Made by a program: the position numbers and the translations under genes. A DNA stretch of 64,000 bases, taken from assembly GCF_041435195.1 (NCBI RefSeq), contig NZ_CP108106.1, positions 8,631,001-8,695,000 of the forward strand. The letters run 5' to 3'. Position 1 is the stretch's first letter. Each line of letters opens with the position of its first letter. Under the pieces are notes generated by a model. The model saw only the letters and a program-made list of their open reading frames with translations, did not search any database and was not told where the DNA came from. The stretch comes from Streptomyces sp. NBC_00224 (GTDB lineage: Bacteria > Actinomycetota > Actinomycetes > Streptomycetales > Streptomycetaceae). Shown piece by piece: positions 48,037-56,557 of this stretch.

Positions 48037-49350
48037 ATGTCCTTCCCCGCCCCCTTTCCCGTGCCGTCGACACCGGCCCCGCATAGCGCGGCAGAAGCTG
48101 AGGCTGCCGCGCCGGTTGAAGCCGACAGTCGAAGCGAGCCCGTTTCACCACCCACCCAGGGCCCTCTCCAAGGGGGTGACACCTTGCGCTCCTCGATGCC
48201 GGGCCAGACTGACATCACGGTCCTGCAGGAGGGGCGAGATCGGAGTGATCCGGGCATGAATCCCGACGCCCTGGAACGCCTCCTGCGGAGCCCCAGCGGA
48301 CTCGGCACGACAAGCCTGCACCTGGCGCGACGCACGCAGCCGCCAACGCCGTGCCGGGAGATCCCCGGCCTCTACTACCACCCCGTGCCCGAGCTCGACG
48401 AAGTGCGGGTGACAGAGGTCAGCCGAAGGATCAAGGACTGGGCGGTGAACGAGGTCGAACTGTATCCACCGGAGTGGGAGGACCAGTTCGACGGACTCTC
48501 GCTGGGCCGCTACATGGTCGCCTGCCACCCCGACGCCCCCACCATCGACCACCTGATGATCGCCACGCGCCTGATGGCCGCGGAGAACGCGGTCGACGAC
48601 TGCTACTGCGAGGACCACGGGGGTACGCCGGTGGGCCTCGGTGGACGCCTTCTGTTGGCACACACCGCTCTCGATCCGCTGCACACCACGCAGGAATACC
48701 AGGCGCCTTGGGCCCAGTTGCTCCACAGTGACGCTCCGCGGCGGGCCTACCGCTCGGCCATGGACTACTTCCTCCAAGCCGCCCGTGCCTCCCAGGCGGA
48801 CCGGTTGCGGCACGACATGGCCCGTCTGCACCTGGGATACCTCGCCGAGGCCGCGTGGGCCGAGACGGACACCGTTCCCGAGGTGTGGGAGTACCTGGCA
48901 ATGCGCCAGTTCAACAACTTCCGGCCCTGTCCCACCATCACCGACACCATCGGCGGCTACGAACTGCCCGCCGACCTCCACGCCCAGCCGGCCATGCAAC
49001 GGGTCATCGCGCTCGCCTCCAACGCCACCACCATCGTCAACGACCTCTACTCCTACACCAAGGAACTCACCAGCCCCGACCGGCACCTGAACCTGCCCGT
49101 GGTACTCGCCGAGCGCGAAAACCTCGACGAGCGCGAGGCCTACCTCAAAGGCGTCGAGATCCACAACGACCTCATGCGCACCTTCGAAGCCGAGGCCGCC
49201 GCCCTGGCCTTCGCCTGCCCCGTCCCGCAGGTGACCCGCTTCCTGCGCGGCGTGGCCGCGTGGGTCGACGGCAACCACCACTGGCACCAGACCAACACCT
49301 ACCGCTACAGCCTGCCCGATTTCTGGCACGAACAAGGAGCCCCACAGTGA
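48037..49350 (+). CDS. 2-methylisoborneol synthase (class I terpene cyclase)
   Basis: 437 residues from ATG 48037 (AAGGAG 6 bp upstream; the ATG at 48033 is out of frame). It cyclises 2-methyl-GPP to 2-MIB, the earthy odorant. The metal-binding motif DDCYCED lies at 187-193 and the NSE motif NDLYSYTKE at 336-344; also YMVACHPDAPTIDHLMIATR and FNNFRPCPTITDTIGGYELP. This is the pattern of the S. coelicolor enzyme. The first 105 residues are Pro/Ala/Ser-rich and disordered except for ALERLLRSPSGLGTTSLHL (79-97), a block also kept in that enzyme and a good candidate for shell targeting. The methyltransferase follows with a GTGA overlap. Confidence 0.95.
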   Translation: MSFPAPFPVPSTPAPHSAAEAEAAAPVEADSRSEPVSPPTQGPLQGGDTLRSSMPGQTDITVLQEGRDRSDPGMNPDALERLLRSPSGLGTTSLHLARRTQPPTPCREIPGLYYHPVPELDEVRVTEVSRRIKDWAVNEVELYPPEWEDQFDGLSLGRYMVACHPDAPTIDHLMIATRLMAAENAVDDCYCEDHGGTPVGLGGRLLLAHTALDPLHTTQEYQAPWAQLLHSDAPRRAYRSAMDYFLQAARASQADRLRHDMARLHLGYLAEAAWAETDTVPEVWEYLAMRQFNNFRPCPTITDTIGGYELPADLHAQPAMQRVIALASNATTIVNDLYSYTKELTSPDRHLNLPVVLAERENLDEREAYLKGVEIHNDLMRTFEAEAAALAFACPVPQVTRFLRGVAAWVDGNHHWHQTNTYRYSLPDFWHEQGAPQ

Positions 49351-50225
49351 ACGCAACAGCCGAATCCACCACCGGTAGCGCAGCCATCCCCGGCCCGGCA
49401 ACGCCCTACCAGGAAGACATCGCCAACTACTGGAACCACGAAGCCAGGCCGGTCAACCTGCGCCTCGGCGACGTCGACGGCCTCTACCACCACCACTACG
49501 GCATCGGAGCCGTCAACCACACAGCGCTCGGCGACCCCCACGACAGCGACCGCGAACAACGGCTCGTCGCCGAGCTGCACCACCTGGAGTCCGCCCAGGC
49601 CACCCTGCTCCTGGACCACCTCGGCCCGATCCAGCCCGACGCTACACTGGTGGACGCTGGCTGCGGCCGCGGCGGCACGATGGTCATGGCCCACCAGCGC
49701 TTCGCCTGCACCGTCGAAGGCGTCACCCTCTCCACCAAGCAGGCCGACTTCGCCAACCAGCGCGCCAGCGAGCTCCACATCGACGCCTTCGTCCGCGCTC
49801 ATGTCTGCAACATGCTCGCCATGCCCTTCACCAGCGGGAAGGTGACGGCCTCGTGGAACAACGAGTCAAGCATGTACGTCGACCTGCACGACCTCTTCGC
49901 CGAACACGCCCGCATCCTCACCGTCGGTGGCCGGTACGTGACCATCACCGGCTGCTGGAACCCTGTCTACGGCCAGCCCTCCAAGTGGGTGTCCCAGATC
50001 AACGCCCACTTCGAATGCAACATCCACTCACGCCGCGACTACCTGCGGGCCATGGCCGACAACCGCCTCGTCCCCCAGACCGTCACCGACCTCACACCCC
50101 AGACCCTGCCCTACTGGGAACTGCGCGCCACCACATCCCTGACCACCGGCATCGAAGAGGCCTTCCTCAACTCCTACCAGGACGGCAGCTTCCAGTACCT
50201 CCTCATCGCCGCCGACCGCGTCTGA
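49347..50225 (+). CDS. Geranyl diphosphate 2-C-methyltransferase
   Basis: 292 residues from GTG 49347, overlapping the synthase stop by 4 bp. SAM-dependent: motif I LVDAGCGRGG at 101-110, then FACTVEGVTLSTKQADFANQ, MLAMPFTSGKVTASWNNESS and YVDLHDLFAEHARILTVGGR. The N-terminal YWNHEARPVNLRLGDVDGLY and HHHYGIG are typical of GPP methyltransferases. It makes 2-methyl-GPP, the substrate of the preceding cyclase. Intact. Confidence 0.95.
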   Translation: MNATAESTTGSAAIPGPATPYQEDIANYWNHEARPVNLRLGDVDGLYHHHYGIGAVNHTALGDPHDSDREQRLVAELHHLESAQATLLLDHLGPIQPDATLVDAGCGRGGTMVMAHQRFACTVEGVTLSTKQADFANQRASELHIDAFVRAHVCNMLAMPFTSGKVTASWNNESSMYVDLHDLFAEHARILTVGGRYVTITGCWNPVYGQPSKWVSQINAHFECNIHSRRDYLRAMADNRLVPQTVTDLTPQTLPYWELRATTSLTTGIEEAFLNSYQDGSFQYLLIAADRV

Positions 50226-50588
50226 CCACCGCGAACATCAGCCGGCGCGCGGCCAGCGTGGGAACTGCCAATCGTGCGGGGAACCCCCGGCCGACAACAG
50301 TGCACAGACAACCATCGTCCGAGCGGGGCGACGTGCGCATGACCGCAGCAGGAGCAGGCCTGCCGCCGCATTGGAGCCAAAGAAGGCCGGGGTATCCCGG
50401 CATCGGCGCGACGCGAGGGCTGTGTCAGTACCGGTGCGCAGGTGGCTGAGTGGACCTGCATGATGCGGCTCTCTCCCAGCCTGGACCTGGTGTCGCGCTA
50501 GGCCCTGCCCTGCCCCCCGCCGCCCAGGCAAGAGACCGCTCCGCTGCGTTCGGCCGTTCGAACCCGCCACCGCAATTGGGGAGGGGCT
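50226..50588. other. Intergenic spacer, no gene recognised
   Basis: About 360 bp between the methyltransferase and the DUF4239 gene on the same strand. No strong terminator was recognised, so read-through is possible. Confidence 0.35.
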
Positions 50589-51350
50589 ATGCCCGTGCTC
50601 GGAGTCGTGCTACTCATCGCCGTAGCCGCAGCGGCCACCGCTGCCGTCTACGGCCTTGCCCGGGTCATTCCGGCCTCATCCCGCAAAAGGCACAATGAGG
50701 TTCTCGGGTTCGTGTACGCGGAGATCGGCGTGATCTACGCCGTAGTCCTTGCCATGGTCGTCGTGGGCGTCTGGGACACCCGCTCCCACGAGCACGCCAA
50801 CACCTATACCGAGACCAACGCCTTGCTCCAGATCTCCTGGTACGCCCGATCCCTTCCGCAGCCCGACCGCACCACCCTCATCCAGCGCACCGAGGCTTAC
50901 ACCACCACCGTCATCCACCACGAATGGCCACTGCTTGCAGAGGGCAAAGACAGCCCCACGGCATGGACCCTCTTCACTGATCTGCGTGACTTCATCAACA
51001 CCCGACAGCCCACCAGCGGCGCCGACCAGGCACGCTATCAAGTCGTCCTCGAAGCCGTCGGACAACTCGGTGACGCACGCAGGGAGCGCGTCAACGAAGC
51101 CGCCACCGCCGGAGTGCCCGTACTGCTCTGGGCAGCACTGCTACTCGGAGCCCTGATGACCGTCGGCTTCATCTACCTCTTCGAAGTCGGCAGTCTCCGC
51201 GTCCAAGCCTGCGCGGCCTGCGCACTCACCCTCACCGTCGGCGTCATGCTCCTGATCGTCTACCAGTTCAACTACCCCTTCAGCGGCGCACTGAAAATCC
51301 AACCCACCGCCTTCCAGCTCGCCCTACAAAGGATCGAAGCCATAGGCTGA
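50589..51350 (+). CDS. DUF4239 membrane protein, right copy
   Basis: 253 residues from ATG 50589 behind GGGGAGGGG. Same length and topology as the left copy: hydrophobic segments at residues 4-26, 44-62 (IGVIYAVVLAMVVVGVWDTR), about 177-197 (VPVLLWAALLLGALMTVGFI) and 207-228, with a helical soluble part between helices 2 and 3. Shared core: GVIYA-VL--VV-GVW--R---A-T--E. Moderately divergent from the left copy, so an old paralogue. Confidence 0.8.
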   Translation: MPVLGVVLLIAVAAAATAAVYGLARVIPASSRKRHNEVLGFVYAEIGVIYAVVLAMVVVGVWDTRSHEHANTYTETNALLQISWYARSLPQPDRTTLIQRTEAYTTTVIHHEWPLLAEGKDSPTAWTLFTDLRDFINTRQPTSGADQARYQVVLEAVGQLGDARRERVNEAATAGVPVLLWAALLLGALMTVGFIYLFEVGSLRVQACAACALTLTVGVMLLIVYQFNYPFSGALKIQPTAFQLALQRIEAIG

Positions 51351-51515
51351 CCAAAACCCGGGCCACCCCCGGCTCTCGACAGGGTCATCCGCTAACGGTG
51401 ATCCCGCACAGCGCACGTGCGGCATACCGTGCCAAGCAGCGGACGATGGGCCCTGCCCCCAGATTTTGGACACCGGAGAGACTTGGATCTTGATGTCCAG
51501 GAGAACGGAGTCCTT

Positions 51516-51830
51516 GTGGGGAAGCACTACCCTGCCGAGTTCAAGGCGGACGCGGTCGCGGTGTACCAGTCGCGTCTCGGTGTTCACCCCAAGTCGGTCG
51601 CGACCGACTTGGGGTGAACACCGAGACGCTGCGGAACCGGACCCGGGCCGCTGACGGGCGCCGCCCCGGCGCTCACTCCGCACCCCAGGCCGCACCACAG
51701 ACAGGCGGTGAGGTGGTTCAGGCCGAGCCGGCCGTAGCGCGGAAGAGGATTCGTGAGCTGGAGGGGAACGGGACATTCCCCGGAAGGCGGCCCGGTATTT
51801 CGCAGGGGAGACGCGCTGGTGAGGAGCCGT
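51516..51830 (+). pseudogene. IS3 OrfA (copy C), broken
   Basis: GKHYPAEFKADAVAVYQSRL, then an altered segment (GVHPKSVATDLG) and stop. In another frame GVNTETLRNRTRAADGRRPG continues to RKRIRELEGNG. The altered part forms the left arm of the 58-bp palindrome. Confidence 0.8.
51572..51629. repeat. Perfect 58-bp palindrome inside IS3 orfA
   Basis: Two 29-bp arms, centred between 51600 and 51601, match without a mismatch or loop. The right arm is the normal orfA sequence (compare copy A); the left arm replaces the normal sequence with the exact inverse of the right arm. Confidence 0.92.
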
Positions 51831-53594
51831 AATTTAACTACTGCCGGATTCGGGTAAGTGGCTCGATTTTATGTGGTAGTTGGGCTGTTGTGATGATTCC
51901 AGATGAAGTCCTGGCGATACTGGATGTGAAGTTCGCGGTGGTGCTGCCGCACCTGGACGAGCGGCAGCGTCGTCTGTATCTGGCGTCCGAGGCCGAGGCG
52001 CTGGGCCATGGCGGGAGCACGGCCGTGGCCCGGGTGGCGGAGGTCTCGGAGTCGACCATCGCGCGAGGGCGTGGGGAACTCGCGGATGGCGCGGAGTCGC
52101 TGGGGCGAGTGCGCAGGCCCGGCGGTGGACGCAAGTCCGCCGCCGAACGTGACCCTGGTCTGGTGGCGGCTCTCGAGCTGTTGATCGAGCCGCGTGAGCT
52201 GGGTGATCCGGTATCCCCGCTGCGTTGGACCACTGCCTCGCTGCGGGACCTGTCCCGGGAGCTGAACGACGCCGGGCATCCTGTCAGTGTCCCGGTGGTC
52301 GGTGGTCTACTGCGGTCGATGGGGTTCAGTCTGCGGGGCATGGCCAAGACCCGGGCCGGCAGTCAGGTGCCCGACCGGGACGCCCAGTTCCGTCACATCA
52401 ACGCCGCCGCTGAGCGTTTCCTGGCCGAAGGGATGCCGGTGGTCAGCGTGGACGCGAAACAGAAGGAGCCGATCGGCGACTTTGCCCGCCCCGGCCGCAC
52501 CTACCGGCCCAGAGGCAAGCCGATCACCGCCCCTGACCACGACTTCATCGACTCCGACACTCCGGTCGCAATCCCGTACGGCATCTATGAACTGGGGCGC
52601 GACAGCGGCTGGGTGAACGTGGGTACCGACCGCAACACCGCCGCGTTCGCGGTGGAGTCCCCGCACCGTTGGTGGAAGGCCCAGGGAATCCTCGACTACC
52701 CCGGCGCGGACCGCCTGCTGGTCACCGCCGATGCCGGAGGAGCCAACTCGGCCGACTCCCGCCTGTTCAAAATGGGGCTGGCCGGCCTCGCCGACGAGTG
52801 CGGCCTGAGTATCACCGTCATGCACTTCCCGCCGGGAACTTCAAAATGGAACAAAGTGGAACATCGGCTGTTCTCCCGGATCACCCACAGCCTGCGTGGC
52901 GAGCCCCTGACCAGCTACGAAGTACTGCTGGAGACCATTTCCGCTACCCGCACCACCACCGGACTGACCGTCAAGGCGATGCTGGACGAGAACAGCTACC
53001 CCACCGGCCGCGTGCTCTCCCGGGCCGAACGCAAGAGCGCCGACCGGCGCGTCGAACGCGAGGAATTCCACGGCGAGTGGAACTACACCATCGTCCCGCA
53101 GAGCCCTGACCAGCAGCTTGCGGCGGTGCCCTACGACGAGTCGGGACCGCCGGTTCCGGCCGAGGCCACCTTCCTCCTCACCCACCCCGCCCTGACCGGG
53201 CTGACACGCGAGGTATTCGACGAGCTCGTCCTTCAACTCGAACCGTGCCGTCAGGCCCTGGCCGAGACCCAGCGGCAAAGGGAGGGACGCGACCGGCGTG
53301 GCCGCAACCCCGGCTTCGGCATCCTCGACCACCGTCACCGCGTCCTGGTCGCCCTGCTCAGAAGCCGCAACACCGTCACCCTGACTCTGATGGGCAAGAT
53401 CCTCGGCCGCGACCGCAACACGCTGAGCTACCACGCCATGACCAGCAGGCCGCTACTGGCCTTCGCCGGAAACGACCTCACCCCGACCCTCACCCCACGG
53501 ACCCACCCGCCCCGCACACTCGAAGCCCTGAAAAGCGTGATCGAACACCACGACAACGAGATCAAACCCAGCAGTAGTTAAATTTCGGCTCCTC
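51823..53594 (+). mobile_element. ISAzo13-family element, copy 2 (intact)
   Basis: Inverted repeats GGAGCCGTAATTTAACTACT (51823) and, inverted, GGAGCCGAAATTTAACTACT (53592), with TGA directly repeated at 51820-51822 and 53595-53597. Inserted at the orfA/orfB junction of IS3 copy C. Confidence 0.85.
51890..53581 (+). CDS. ISAzo13-family transposase
   Basis: 563 residues, unbroken. N-terminal VVLPHLDERQRRLYLASEAE and HGGSTAVARVAEVSESTIAR (HTH), GDPVSPLRWTTASLRDLSRE. Core: VVSVDAKQKEPIGDF (first Asp), IPYGIYELGRDSGWVNVGTD, DRLLVTADAGGAN (second Asp), FPPGTSKWNKVEHRLFSRI (Glu). C-terminal HTH-like end VTLTLMGKILGRDRNTLSYH. Probably active. Confidence 0.92.
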   Translation: MMIPDEVLAILDVKFAVVLPHLDERQRRLYLASEAEALGHGGSTAVARVAEVSESTIARGRGELADGAESLGRVRRPGGGRKSAAERDPGLVAALELLIEPRELGDPVSPLRWTTASLRDLSRELNDAGHPVSVPVVGGLLRSMGFSLRGMAKTRAGSQVPDRDAQFRHINAAAERFLAEGMPVVSVDAKQKEPIGDFARPGRTYRPRGKPITAPDHDFIDSDTPVAIPYGIYELGRDSGWVNVGTDRNTAAFAVESPHRWWKAQGILDYPGADRLLVTADAGGANSADSRLFKMGLAGLADECGLSITVMHFPPGTSKWNKVEHRLFSRITHSLRGEPLTSYEVLLETISATRTTTGLTVKAMLDENSYPTGRVLSRAERKSADRRVEREEFHGEWNYTIVPQSPDQQLAAVPYDESGPPVPAEATFLLTHPALTGLTREVFDELVLQLEPCRQALAETQRQREGRDRRGRNPGFGILDHRHRVLVALLRSRNTVTLTLMGKILGRDRNTLSYHAMTSRPLLAFAGNDLTPTLTPRTHPPRTLEALKSVIEHHDNEIKPSSS

Positions 53595-53596
53595 TG

Positions 53597-54474
53597 AACC
53601 GCTGCCAGTTCGTTGCCGACCACCAGCGCCGCTACGGCGTCAAGCGGCTGTGCACCATCCTCGGCATCGCCCGGTCCAGCTTCTACTACTGGCGCCGCAC
53701 CGCTGCGGCCCGCGCTGCCCGTCAGGCGGCCGAGGCCGAGCTCGCTGGCCGGATACGCAAGCTCCACCACGAATCCGACGGCACCTACGGCGCCCCCAGG
53801 ATTACCGCCGAGCTCCGCGACGAGGACGGCCAGGTAGTCAACCTCAAGCGCGTCGGGAGGATCATGCGGGCCATCGGCCTCGAGGGGCCCGTCTGCGTCG
53901 CTGGCACCGGACCACCATCGCGGACCCGGCTGCGGCGAAGGCGCCGGACCCGGTCGGCCGCGGTGAACACGAAGTACGTCGGCGACATCACCTACCTGGC
54001 CGGCGGCGGGAAGTTCCGCTACCTCGCGACCGTGATCGACCTCGCCTCACGCCGTCTGGCCGGGTGGGCGATCGCCGACCACCTGCGCGCCGAGCTCGTC
54101 ATCGACGCCTTGGCAGCCGCCGAGCGGACTCGCGGGAGCCTGGCCCAGGGCGGCGATGCACACCGATCACGGACCGCAACGCACGAGTCGGGCATTCGCC
54201 GAAGCATGCAGGTCAGCAGGGGTTCGGCAGAGCACGGGCGCGGTTGGGTCCAGCGCGGACAACGCCGCCGCGGAAAGTTTCAACGCGACCTTCAAAAGAG
54301 GGACGCTCAAGGGCCGGACGGGATGATCGAACGAGCGAGGCACGACTCGACGCCTTCCACTGGCTGACCCGATACAACACCCGGCGTCGATATTCCCGGC
54401 TCGGTCAGCGGTCTCCGATCGCCATCGAGAACGCCTTCCAACCAACACCAACTACCCTGGCCCGAGCCGCATAG
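53597..54474 (+). pseudogene. IS3 OrfB (copy C), frameshifted
   Basis: NRCQFVADHQRRYGVKRLCT, GTYGAPRITAELRDEDGQVV, then shifts; NTKYVGDITYLAGGGKFRYL, ADHLRAELVIDALAAAERTR, then another shift near 54150. The end TRYNTRRRYSRLGQRSPIAI is in a third frame. The catalytic residues are spread over three frames. Confidence 0.8.
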
Positions 54475-54495
54475 ACGTGTTCGAAATCCGGGGTC

Positions 54496-55172
54496 AAGGC
54501 CCACGAAGAGCTCCAGGCTGCCCTAATCTCGCTTGCCCCTGCCCGGCCGGGCCGCCCAGTACATGAAGCCGCTCTCTCTCCGCCAGCGGCATCCTCCCCA
54601 GGCCGAGTCTGTGGGCCACCGGTGTGGCCGTCGAGGCAGAGGGCGGCCCCTACGCCCGATGCGCCTCCGACGCCGCCATCCGCGGAAGGATCTTGGACCG
54701 GCAGTTGGGGCCGGGCCGCGGCCCGGCCCCAACGGCTTCGGTGACCTTCCTGTCTGGTAGAGCACCTACCTCACCGACTGCCGCATCTGGCAGACAGCAG
54801 CGCTGTGCCTCGTATCCCGTGTTCTCCTCGTGAGGGGCATCGGCAAGCGGCTGCTCGAAGCCCACATGTCCACACGGCCCGGTACGCCGACTGCAGGGCC
54901 CCCGTCAGTGGTCTTGTCGCCTGCTGACACGTTGAGACACCGTCCTGCACGCCGAACACCGGGAGCGCTCGCGAGGGGACCTCCGCTGGTCCCGTGGCAG
55001 CGGCCTCCTGCTCCACGACGGCCGCACAGAGGCGGTCGCCCTGCCTCCGTCGAAGGGTTCGGAATCAAATGAGGGAAATATCGCAAGAATTGGTTCGCAC
55101 TATCTGTGGGTGGTCAAATTCCTCATGAGGGTGCATGGACACCCGGCTGCCGTGCTACGTAAGGAGAAACTC
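54496..55172. other. Intergenic, about 680 bp; contains a 28-bp GC palindrome
   Basis: No gene recognised. A perfect palindrome (arms of 14, TTGGGGCCGGGCCG) lies at 54705-54732. The last 15 bp hold AAGGAG for the nuclease gene. Confidence 0.4.
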
Positions 55173-56036
55173 ATGCGCCGCTGCAGGGGACTGGCCGTCA
55201 CCTCCGCCTTGCTCGTCGCGGTGCTTCCGGCGGCGTTGCTCCCCGTGGCCGCCCAGGCCGCGTCCCCGCCGTCGCGGCCCTCGCTGCCCTCTCGGCCGGA
55301 GGCCGACCAGCCGCGGAGCGCGGCGCTCAACTTCGACGAGCTCGACTGCGAAGGCCCGGAGGAGGACCGGCTGCCGTCGACCGACTCGGGCCAGGGGGCG
55401 GTGCACGAACCCGGCACCGCCGCGTTCGTCCCCGCCCCGCTCCCCACCGGTCTTCCTCCCGCCGTGGTCAAGTGGCCCAGGAACCTCCCCGACCTGGACG
55501 ACGCCAAGCGCATGCTCGCCGAGCTGGACGTCGGGACCTTCGACAGCAAGGGATTCCAGCGGACCGCGTTCGGCGGCAAGAGCTGCTGGGTCCTGCACGG
55601 CGCCGAAAAGTGCTCCACGCGCGAACTCGCCCTGAAGGCCCTTTCCGACATCCCCGCGACCTTGAAGGACGGTTGCAAGGTGGTGGGCGGCCGCTGGCGC
55701 AGCGCGTACGACGACCTGACGGTCACCAACCCCCTGCGCGTCGACATCGACCACATCGTGCCGCTCAGAGCCGCGTGGGGCTCGGGCGCCCGGGACTGGC
55801 CCGAGTACAAGCGCCGCGCCTTCGCCAACGACCTCAGCGGCTCGCCGCAGCTCATCGCGGTCTCCACATGGAGCAACCGCGACAAGGGCGACAAGGGCCC
55901 GGACAAGTGGCTGCCCAAGGGCTACGAGTGCACGTACAGCCGTGCCTGGATCGGTGTGAAGGACTACTACGGGCTGCGCGTCACGGCGGGGGAGCAGAAC
56001 AAGCTCCAGCAGATCCTGGGCCACTGCCACTCATAG
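55173..56036 (+). CDS. Secreted HNH-family nuclease (DUF1524/GmrSD C-terminal type)
   Basis: 287 residues from ATG 55173 with AAGGAG 6 bp upstream; longer frames lack such a site. Signal peptide (MRRCRGLAVTSALLVAVLPA) cut near AQAA. A Pro-rich linker leads to the catalytic part: FGGKSCWVLHGAEKCSTREL, DGCKVVGGRWRSAYDD, VDIDHIVPLRAAWGSGA (HNH-type DH pair), ANDLSGSPQLIAVSTWSNRD (Asn) and KGPDKWLP. Secreted nucleases of this layout are common in Streptomyces and probably degrade extracellular DNA. Four Cys may form disulfides. Confidence 0.85.
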   Translation: MRRCRGLAVTSALLVAVLPAALLPVAAQAASPPSRPSLPSRPEADQPRSAALNFDELDCEGPEEDRLPSTDSGQGAVHEPGTAAFVPAPLPTGLPPAVVKWPRNLPDLDDAKRMLAELDVGTFDSKGFQRTAFGGKSCWVLHGAEKCSTRELALKALSDIPATLKDGCKVVGGRWRSAYDDLTVTNPLRVDIDHIVPLRAAWGSGARDWPEYKRRAFANDLSGSPQLIAVSTWSNRDKGDKGPDKWLPKGYECTYSRAWIGVKDYYGLRVTAGEQNKLQQILGHCHS

Positions 56037-56176
56037 CGGCGACGCGGCGGTGGTTTGTTAGACCGGGTGATAGAGGTCGAGAGGTCTGCCGGTGGCGACG
56101 GCGTTGGAGCTGTTCGCCTTCACCGCGACTCGCACTGAGAGTCTCGCGTTCTCCGGACAGGTGCCTGACCGTCTAC

Positions 56177-56240
56177 TCACGCGGCAACTCGCAACTTCTC
56201 GTACTCGGCGTGGACTTCGCGCGGAGGGCGGTACCCCCCA
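56177..56240 (-). pseudogene. IS3 OrfB C-terminal scrap
   Basis: Minus strand REVHAEYEKLRVAA followed by a stop matches the end [14 protein letters not shown] of the fragment at 32867. It lies just upstream of the small secreted peptide gene. Confidence 0.6.
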
Positions 56241-56266
56241 GCAACCCCTCAGACAGGAGAAACAAT

Positions 56267-56455
56267 ATGAAGATCACGGTAAAGCTCGCAGTTGCCGGAG
56301 CAACTGCGGCCCTTTCCATCCTCCTCACCGCTGCCGGCGCCAGTGCGGATGACTCCCCAATCCCAGTAGACTTGAACGTCAATATTCCGCTTGAGGAGTC
56401 GGCGTCCGGTGTCGGCACTCCCCTTGGTCAAATCGATCTTCCGGAGTTCGAGTGA
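56267..56455 (+). CDS. Small secreted peptide, 62 residues
   Basis: ATG 56267 with CAGGAGA 7 bp upstream. Signal peptide MKITVKLAVAGATAALSILL with a likely cut after ASA, leaving about 35 acidic residues (DDSPIPVDLNVNIPLEESAS ... IDLPEFE) without Cys. No family recognised. The ISAzo13 copy 3 terminus is only 14 bp after the stop. Confidence 0.6.
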   Translation: MKITVKLAVAGATAALSILLTAAGASADDSPIPVDLNVNIPLEESASGVGTPLGQIDLPEFE

Positions 56456-56557
56456 ACCACTTCAAGCTAAGGGCTTGCCGATCATTAAGGTGTTGCTTCC
56501 CGTCCTGGGATTCGTTGAATCTCAATGACCGGTCAAGCCCCAGAGGACTCTGTACGT

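Larger units (their letters stand above)
51470..54495 (+). mobile_element. IS3-family element, copy C, split by an ISAzo13 element and decayed
   Basis: The left end (CCCCCAGATTTTGGACACC, from 51454) and right end (ATCCGGGGTCAAGGCCC, near 54487-54503) match the termini of copy A. orfA is broken by a palindrome-forming change and orfB by frameshifts. The ISAzo13 element sits at the orfA/orfB overlap. Confidence 0.75.

Noticed and set aside
54705..54732. Linear-plasmid telomere hairpin
   Set aside because: A single palindrome in the interior of the window, without the series of palindromes and GCGAAAGC-type loops of Streptomyces telomeres.
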